From NCBI RefSeq assembly GCF_000430665.1, contig NZ_AUML01000046.1, positions 1 to 39,238 on the forward strand: a stretch of 39,238 bases of DNA, given 5' to 3'. The DNA comes from Aquimarina muelleri DSM 19832 (lineage in GTDB: Bacteria > Bacteroidota > Bacteroidia > Flavobacteriales > Flavobacteriaceae). Below the pieces are notes generated by a model. That model was not told the DNA's origin and searched no databases. It saw nothing but the letters and a program-made list of their open reading frames with translations. Below are positions 11,001 to 20,000 of the stretch, one piece after another (within the stretch, counting starts at the first letter, position 1; each line of letters starts with the position of its first letter). A program made the translations under genes and the position numbers.

Positions 11001-14000
11001 ATGAATTTGATCCTTTATTTTTTAATATTTCACCACTCGAAGCAGAGATACTCGATCCTCAGGAACGGTTATTTTTACAACATACCTGGATGGCCATAGA
11101 AGATGCAGGGTATACAAGATCGAGATTACAAATACCTCACGAACAAGGACTGGCAGGACAAGTTGGAGTTTATGCAGGAGTTATGTATAGTGAATATCAA
11201 CTTTTTGGAATTGAGGCTAGCAAAAAAGGTCAGCGAATGGGAGTTCCTGGTAGTTATGCCAGTATTGCCAATCGGGTTTCCTATGTGTTAAATCTACACG
11301 GCCCCAGCATGACAGTAGACTCCATGTGTTCTTCCTCATTAACAGCTATTCATCTAGCTTGCCAGGATCTGCAACAAGGGCGAACGAGCTTGGGAATTGC
11401 AGGAGGAGTAAATGTTAGTATTCATCCTAATAAATATTTAGTGATCAGTGCAGGACAATACATTTCAAGCGATGGTCATTGTCAAAGTTTTGGTGAAGGA
11501 GGTGAAGGATATATTCCAGGAGAAGGAGTGGGAGTAGTTATATTAAAAAGACTATCCGAGGCAGAGCGGGATGGGGATCATATATATGGAATTATTAAAG
11601 GTAGTGCGCTAAACCATGGAGGTAAGACTAATGGTTATAGTGTGCCTAATCCACAAGCACAATCAAACCTTATTAGTAACGTACTAAAAGAATCAAATGT
11701 AGACCCTCGTCATATAAGCTATATAGAAGCGCACGGTACAGGAACTAAATTGGGAGATCCTATAGAGATTGTGGCATTAAGTCAGGCATTTCAAAAGAAT
11801 ACATCTGATGTGGGATCTTGCTTGATTGGTTCTGCAAAATCCAATATAGGTCATTGTGAGTCTGCTGCAGGAATAGCTGGTTTAACCAAAGTATTGTTAC
11901 AATTAAAACATAAACAAATCGTTCCGTCCTTGCATTCAAAAAGTTTAAATCCTAATATCGATTTTGAGAAAACTCCATTTATAGTGAACCAAACCTTAAA
12001 ACCTTGGGAACAACCTATGGTTGATGGAATCTCACAACCTAGATTAGCGGGTGTTTCTTCTTTTGGAGCTGGTGGGTCGAATGCACATATTATTGTTCAG
12101 GAATATGAGCCTTCAATAAAAGTAAGTAAACCTATAGTTTCTAAGGATTTAGATTCAAAAATAATTATTCCTTTATCCGCAAGAACACCAGAACAGCTTC
12201 ACCAAAAAACCCTTGATCTTTTTGACTTTCTTAAGAAATTAAAAGTAAAAAAAGTAGAAAAAACTGGTAGCTCTTTTGATTTGGAAGAGATGGCATATAC
12301 TCTTCAGGTAGGTAGGGAAGCTATGGATGTACGACTTGCATTTATGGTTAAATCTTTGGATGATTTAATTGAAAAACTTAAAAAGTATATTGATGAGGAA
12401 GAGTATATCGAAGATATCTATCAAGGAAGAATAGATCAGGAGGAAGACACCTTATCTTGGTTTAATGCAGATGCAGATTTTGAGCAAACGGTTCATAAAT
12501 GGATAGCTAGAAAAAAAATATCTAAACTTTTGGATCTATGGGTTAAAGGTTTGAATCTGGATTGGGATAAGTTCTACGGGGACCATAAACCCAAACGTAT
12601 AAGTCTGCCTGTATATCCTTTTGCCAGAGATCGGTATTGGATTGATATTAAAATAAGCGAACAAAATAAGGGTAATGAAAAGACGACATCGGTACTTCAT
12701 CCCTTACTTCATAGTAATACTTCAGACCTCAGCAAACAGAGTTATAGTTCTATCTTTAGCGGCGAAGAATTTTTCCTTAAAGATCATCAAGTAAAAATTA
12801 AAGAAGGATATTTTAGCAAGGTACTACCAGCAGTGGCTTATCTTGAAATGGCACGAGTAGCAGTAGAGAAAGCTACCTCTGTTACAGCAGGATCAGGTAT
12901 ATTAGAATTGCATAATACCGCTTGGGCTCAGCCGCTTGTAGTAGCAGAAGAAAAGCAAGTAGAAATAGCCTTATCTGTTAAGAATAATGACCAGATTAAT
13001 TATGAAATTTACAGTAAAGATAAGGAACAAGAAACTATTCATTGTCAAGGAATAGCTAGTTATAGTACACTTCCTTTACCAGAAAAACTAGATGTAGAGC
13101 AACTTAAAAGAAAAATGAATAAGGGTAGTATAGAAGCTGCCAGTTTGTATTCTATTTTTAACTCTATGGGGCTTTTTTATGGTCCTGCTTATCAAGGAAT
13201 CACTAAAGTTTATCAAGGCGAAAAACAACTTATTGCACAATTGAGTTTACCATCTGTGGAGGAAAGAGATAAAAATGACTACCTGTTACATCCCAGTATG
13301 ATGGATAGCTCATTACAAGCTGCTTTTGGCTTGATTGAAGATCTCTCTAATCTTCCTTCACAACCCTCAGTACCTTTTGCGTTGGATACCATACGTATAA
13401 TATCTGCCAGTACAGAAACCATGTTTGCTTGGATTCGTTACTCAAAAGGAAGTAAACCTACGGATTCAATTACCAAACTGGATATTGATTTATGTGATCA
13501 GGAAGGAAATATATCTGTGCAGATTAGAGGATTATCCTCTAGGCAATTAAGTATAGATATCGTTGAAGTACAAAATAGGAGCATCGGAACGATATTAGCG
13601 AATCCTTTTTGGGAAATATGTGAAATGGTTCAGGAATCAGAAAGCAGACAAGATGAATTCGTGCAAAAACACATTATACTATGTGAAATACCTAGAGCAA
13701 ATGCCAGCCAGTTAGAAGCATTAATTCATAATAGTCATTGTATACCGCTTGAAGCATCACAAAAAAATATAGCAGAAAGGTATAAAGAACATGCATTGAC
13801 TTGTTTTGAAAGGGTTCAGGAGATAATAAAGAGTAAACCCGAAGAAAAGATCCTTATCCAAATTGTTATTGATGACATTAAGGAACAAGCACTTTTTTCT
13901 GGGTTGTCAGGGTTATTAAAAACTGCAGCTCAGGAAAACCCTAAATTAACAGGTCAAATAGTTATCACAAAATCAGATGTAAATACAGAGAAACTTGCCG

Positions 14001-17000
14001 AACAACTGAAGAAAGCAGAAACCAGACCTGAAGAATCTTTCATTAGATATGAAAAAGATATATCCTATGTTTTACGTTGGAAGGAAGTGCAGCCAAAAGG
14101 AGATAATACTAAAATTATATTTAAAGATCATGGTGTTTATCTAATTACTGGAGGACTCGGTGCTTTAGGAATTTTGTTTACTAAGGAAATTTTACAACAA
14201 ACCAAGGAGGTAAAAGTAATATTAACAGGACGCTCGGAACTAACAGAAGAAAAACAGGCAATTATAAACGAACTGTCGGTAAATACTAATCAGGTTGTGT
14301 ATAAACAACTTGATCTCAGTGATCCTAATCAGGTAAATGCTCTTATAGGTACAATTATAAAGGAAGAAAAGCAGCTAAACGGCATTATTCATAGTGCAGG
14401 TATGATATTAGATAATTTTATCCTTAAGAAAACTAGCGTTGAATTTAGTAAGGTTCTGACTCCAAAAGTAAATGGAACCTATCATCTGGATCAGGCGAGC
14501 AAAGATGTTAACCTTGACTTTATAGTATTGTTTTCTTCCTTATCAGGAGCAATGGGTAATCTAGGGCAAGCAGATTATGCAACAGCAAATGCGTTTATGG
14601 ATCAGTTTGCTATGTATCGCAATCAGTTGGTAGATCAAAGATTAAGACAAGGGAGAACCATTTCTCTCAATTGGCCTTTATGGAGTGAAGGTAATTTGAG
14701 CATTTCTGAGAAGAATATAGATATACTACGACAGGCAACAGGTATAGAGCCTATGCAAACAACATCTGGTATTCAGGCATTTTATAGAAGTATGGCTTTA
14801 CAAAATAGCCAAACATTGATTATGGAAGGCGATATGGAGAAAATGCGTCATATTCTGCTTCCAAACCAGACTAATCACACAGAATCTTCATCAGCGATTA
14901 TAGATGAAATGGTGGCAAAACCTTCACCAGATTTTAAAATAGATTCAAACACGCTTCTAGATCAAACGGTAGTTTATTTACGTAAATTATTTGCAGGAAC
15001 ATTAAAACTTTCTGTTCAGGAACTTGATCCAAAAGCTCCTTTAGAAAATTATGGTATAGACTCCATTCTGGCCATGAAATTGACCAATATACTCGAGGAA
15101 ACCTTTGGATCTCTTTCTAAAACACTATTTTTTGAATACCAAACGATAAAAAGCCTGGCTGGGTTCTTTGCAAAAACATACCCTCAAATTATTCAAGAGC
15201 AAGCTGGGATCAAACACAGAGCATCTTTAACAGTAGAATTGCCAGAGAATAATACCAAGAAACAACCATTGATTTCTGCGTTACATTCAAGCAAACGTTT
15301 TTTTAGTGGAGAGGTAAATACGCAACGAGAAGTAGCTATTATAGGTCTAAGTGGTAAATATCCTCAAGCAGAGAATTTGCAAGAATTTTGGGAAAATCTA
15401 AAAAATGGTCGGGATTGTATTACAGAAATTCCTGAAGAGCGTTGGGATACCAAGCAGTTTTTTAACTCTAAGAGTAATCAAACTGGAAAAAGCTACAGTA
15501 AGTGGGGAGGATTTATCAGCGATGTAGATAAATTTGATCCGTTATTTTTTAACATATCTCCTAAAGAGGCGGAATTAATGGATCCGCAAGAGCGACTTTT
15601 TATAGAAACGGTCTGGCAAACTATTGAGGATGCAGGATATAGTAAAGACAGTATTTCAGCAATAGGTAAGGTAGGAGTATATGTAGGAGTTATGTATGGA
15701 CAATATCAACTTTACGGAGCTGAGGCTATGTTGGCAGGCAATGCAATTGTTCCTGGATCTTCTTATGCTTCCATAGCGAACAGAGTTTCTTATTATTTAG
15801 ATCTGCATGGGCCTAGTATTGCTTTAGATACTATGTGTTCTTCATCTCTTACAGCTATTCATCAAGCATGTGAAGAAATACGAAAAGGCGAAATAGAGGC
15901 GGCCATTGCTGGGGGAGTTAACGTTTCTATACATCCTCATAAATATCTTATGCTAAGTCAGGGAAATTTTGCAGCGAGTGATGGTAGATGCCGAAGTTTT
16001 GGAGAAGGTGGTGATGGATATGTAGCTGGCGAAGGTGTAGGTGCCGTTTTACTAAAGTCGCTTGATAAAGCAATAGAGGATGGAGATCATATTTATGGAG
16101 TAGTTAAATCCAATGTAATTAATCACGGAGGAAAAACCAATGGATATTCTGTACCGAACCCCAATGCTCAAGGAGATTTAATTTTTGAATCCCTTAAAAA
16201 AGCTAAAATTGATCCTTCAACACTAAGCTATATCGAAACTCATGGTACAGGTACTGCTTTGGGAGATCCAATTGAAATTACAGGATTGAAGAAAGCTTTT
16301 GGAGAGTCTGTATCACAAAAACAATTTTGTCCCATAGGTTCGGTTAAATCAAATATAGGGCACTTGGAATCAGCAGCAGGAATAGCAGCAGTTACAAAAG
16401 TGTTACTCCAGTTAAAGCATAAACAATTGGTTCCTTCATTACATTCAACAACATTAAATCCAAATATAGATTTTAAAGAATCCCCATTTTATGTACAGCA
16501 AAAATTAACACCTTGGGCATCTTCTAACACACATCCAAGACGAGCAAGTATTAGTTCTTTTGGCGCTGGAGGTTCTAACGCACATCTTATTATAGAAGAA
16601 TATAATGGAATAAATAGACCAGTAAGCGAATCCACTAATAAGACGCCACAAGCGTTTGTTCTTTCTTCTAAAAATCAAAGTGTACTTTTAAAGTACGCAG
16701 AAAAAATGATAGATTTTCTTAGAAGTAATAAAGATATTTCACTAACAGATGTAGTGTATACTTCACAAGTGGGGAGAACACCAATGAATGAACGTCTTGT
16801 AATAGTTGCCACTAGTACTGACGAACTTGAGGAAAAACTAGAGCAGTGGTTACACATTCATAAGACAAAAGGTTCTAAAGTATTAGAAAGAAATACAGAG
16901 GAGTCAGAAGGGGTTTACTATGCTAACATTAAAGATGCTCCATCTAATACCAGAGCTTTATTAGAAGGAGAGGAAGGTAATGCTTATCTAAAAGTAATAA

Positions 17001-20000
17001 TGAATACCCGAAATCTGGAAAAATTAGCAAAACTCTGGATCTCTGGAGCAGATATTGATTGGTCTATGCTCTATCAGGATATTTATCCAATGCGTATTTC
17101 TCTTCCTACATATCCTTTTGCTAAAGAGAGATATTGGTTTAATACACCAAAAATTTCTGTAACTACAGATAATGTCGCTACACAAGAGTTTTATACAGAG
17201 GAGGTCTCTATAGAAGAAAAACAAAAGTTGCATTACTATCCTAAATGGGTAGAGGGTAATCTAAGTCTTTCAGAAGAAAAACCTACAAGTGGTTACATTT
17301 TAATTTTTGATACCACAGATGAGTTGTTTCTTACGTTACAGAAAGAATCAAAACAAGATACAGAAGGGAATTCGTATATTTTGGTAAAACCTGGACATGT
17401 TTATGAAGAAGTAGAACCCTCAATTTTTACTATTGATCCTCAACAAAAAGAACATTTTAAACAATTAGTAGAAAACCTTAGTGCAAAAGGACAGCTTCCT
17501 TATCGAATTATTCATAGTGGATTAGAAGCAGGCAATTTTGATAAAAAGGAAGATATAACCCGTCAGCTAAATTATGGCATCTATACACTGTTCCATTTAT
17601 GTAAAGCTTTGATGGAACAAAAAGAACATATATCCCTTCAGATATTATCTGTTTTCTTAGGGGATATGAGTTTATCCAATTCACTAAACGCCGCATTGGG
17701 AGGGTTTTTTAAAACTCTCGCTCTGGAGAACCCATACTACCAAGCAAAAGTTATAGAGATTCAGGATGGTTTGGATAATAAGCAACTATCTATAAAAGAG
17801 AAAGTCCGTATCATTCAGGATGAATTCAATGATATAAACTGGAAGAAAAATGAAATTCGGTACAAATTTCAAAAAGAAAATCAAGCCTATGTCCGTAATA
17901 TTAAAGAATTAGTACAGTTGCCTCATGTTGAAAGTAATAAAAACCGTTTACCATTAAAACAGAATGGAGTTTATATAGTATCAGGAGGCTTAGGTGGATT
18001 AGGCCTTGTTTTTAGCGAATATTTGGTGAAAAATTACCAGTGTAATTTAATCCTTTTTGGACGGTCAGTAATTAAACCAGTTCAACAGGAAAAACTCGAG
18101 AAACTCAAAACCTACGGCACTCAAATTATTTATTTACAAGCCGATGTTTCAAAGTTAGAAGATATGGAGGCAGTTGTTAAAGCTGCAAAAACCAATTTTT
18201 CACAAATCAATGGCGTTATTCATAGTGCAGGTATTAATCAAGATTCATTTATTTTCAAGAAATCGCCAGAAGAGATGAATAAGGTGCTTGCCCCAAAAGT
18301 TTATGGAACAGTTAATTTGGATCTGGCAACGAGAAGAGAAAATTTAGATGTCTTTATTCTGTTTTCTTCAATTGCAGGAATAATGGGTAATATAGGGCAA
18401 TGTGATTATGCTTATGGTAATCATTTTCTTGATTCATTTGCAGAAATCAGAGATGGTTTAGTGAAAGAACAAAAACGTTTTGGCAAAACATTATCTATTA
18501 ACTGGCCTTATTGGGAAGAAGGTGGGATGCATATCTCTAATGAAGAAATTACTCTAATTGAAAAGCAGACTGGTCTTTGTCCCATACCAATTAAGGAAGG
18601 TATAAAATTCATGGAAGAGTTTTTGTCGTCTGATCTATTACAAGGTATTCCTCTTTATGGGGTTTCATCCAAAATCCGACCTTACATAACTCAAGTTGCT
18701 AAAGAATTGGATAAAAACCAGTGGATTAATTCTAATTCTATAGATACAGAAATTCTTCTTGAAAAAACAGAAACATATCTCAAAACTCTGATCGGAAATG
18801 AGATTAAACTTGATCCAGAGCGGATGGATACCACAGAATTGTTTGAGTCTTTTGGTATTGATTCTATAATTATAAGTCAGATAAATATGAATCTGGAGAG
18901 AGATTTAGGTACTTTACCTAAAACTTTATTCTACGAATATTCAACGATAGAAGAATTAGCAAACTATCTGATACAGAAAGAACAGGAGGCGTTGATTGGG
19001 TTCTTGAACATAGAGTATTCCGTAAATAATTCAAGTAATCACGATCTGCAAAATTATAAAGTAGAAGCTCCAGATACATCTATAAGAGAGCGTAAGGTAG
19101 AGTCCCGAGATAAAATTAGTGAACCTTTTAAATATGAAGATTTTGAGCCTATCGCAATTATTGGAGTGCATGGAAGCTATCCTAAATCAAAAGATTTAAA
19201 TACCTATTGGGAAAACCTAAAAGAAGGAAAAGATGTAACAGATATGGTTCCCAAAAGCCGATGGGATTATAAGGAATTTTATGATGAAGATCCGGCAAAG
19301 GCAGCCGAAGGAAAAATTTATTGTAAGTCAGGGGGATTTATCAGCGATGTTGATAAATTTGACCCTCAGTTTTTTAATATTACTGCAGAAGAGGCCATAA
19401 TAATGGACCCACAGGAACGACTTTTTTTACAATCTGTATGGGCTACCATCGAAGATGCGGGGTATACAAAAGATAGTTTAAAAAAGCACCACCCAAAAGC
19501 CAAAAGTGCTGATGTAGGCGTATTTGTTGGGGTTACAACAAATACATATAATCTGTTAGCATCAGAAAACTGGAGCAAAGGAAATACAGTCCCCAGCGCA
19601 CACCCTTGGTCAATAGCGAATCGTGTTTCCTATTTATTCGATTTTAACGGACCTAGTATGCCTGTTGATACAGCTTGCTCATCCTCTTCAGTAGCGATGC
19701 ATCTTGCCTGCGAAAGTCTTAGAAAACAAGAGTGTCAGGTTGCTGTTGCAGGTGGAGTAAATTTATATTTGCATCCGTCTAAGTACCATTCTTTATGTAA
19801 AAATAGAATGATATCCCTTGGCGGGAAATGTTATAGTTATGGAGCAGGGGATGATGGTTTTGTTCCCGGTGAAGGAATCGGATCTGTTTTATTAAAACCA
19901 CTTAGTAAAGCTATAGAGGATGGGGATCACATATATGGTACACTAATAGGAAGTTCGTTTGATCATAGTGGTAGATCTAATGGATATTCTGCCCCTAACC

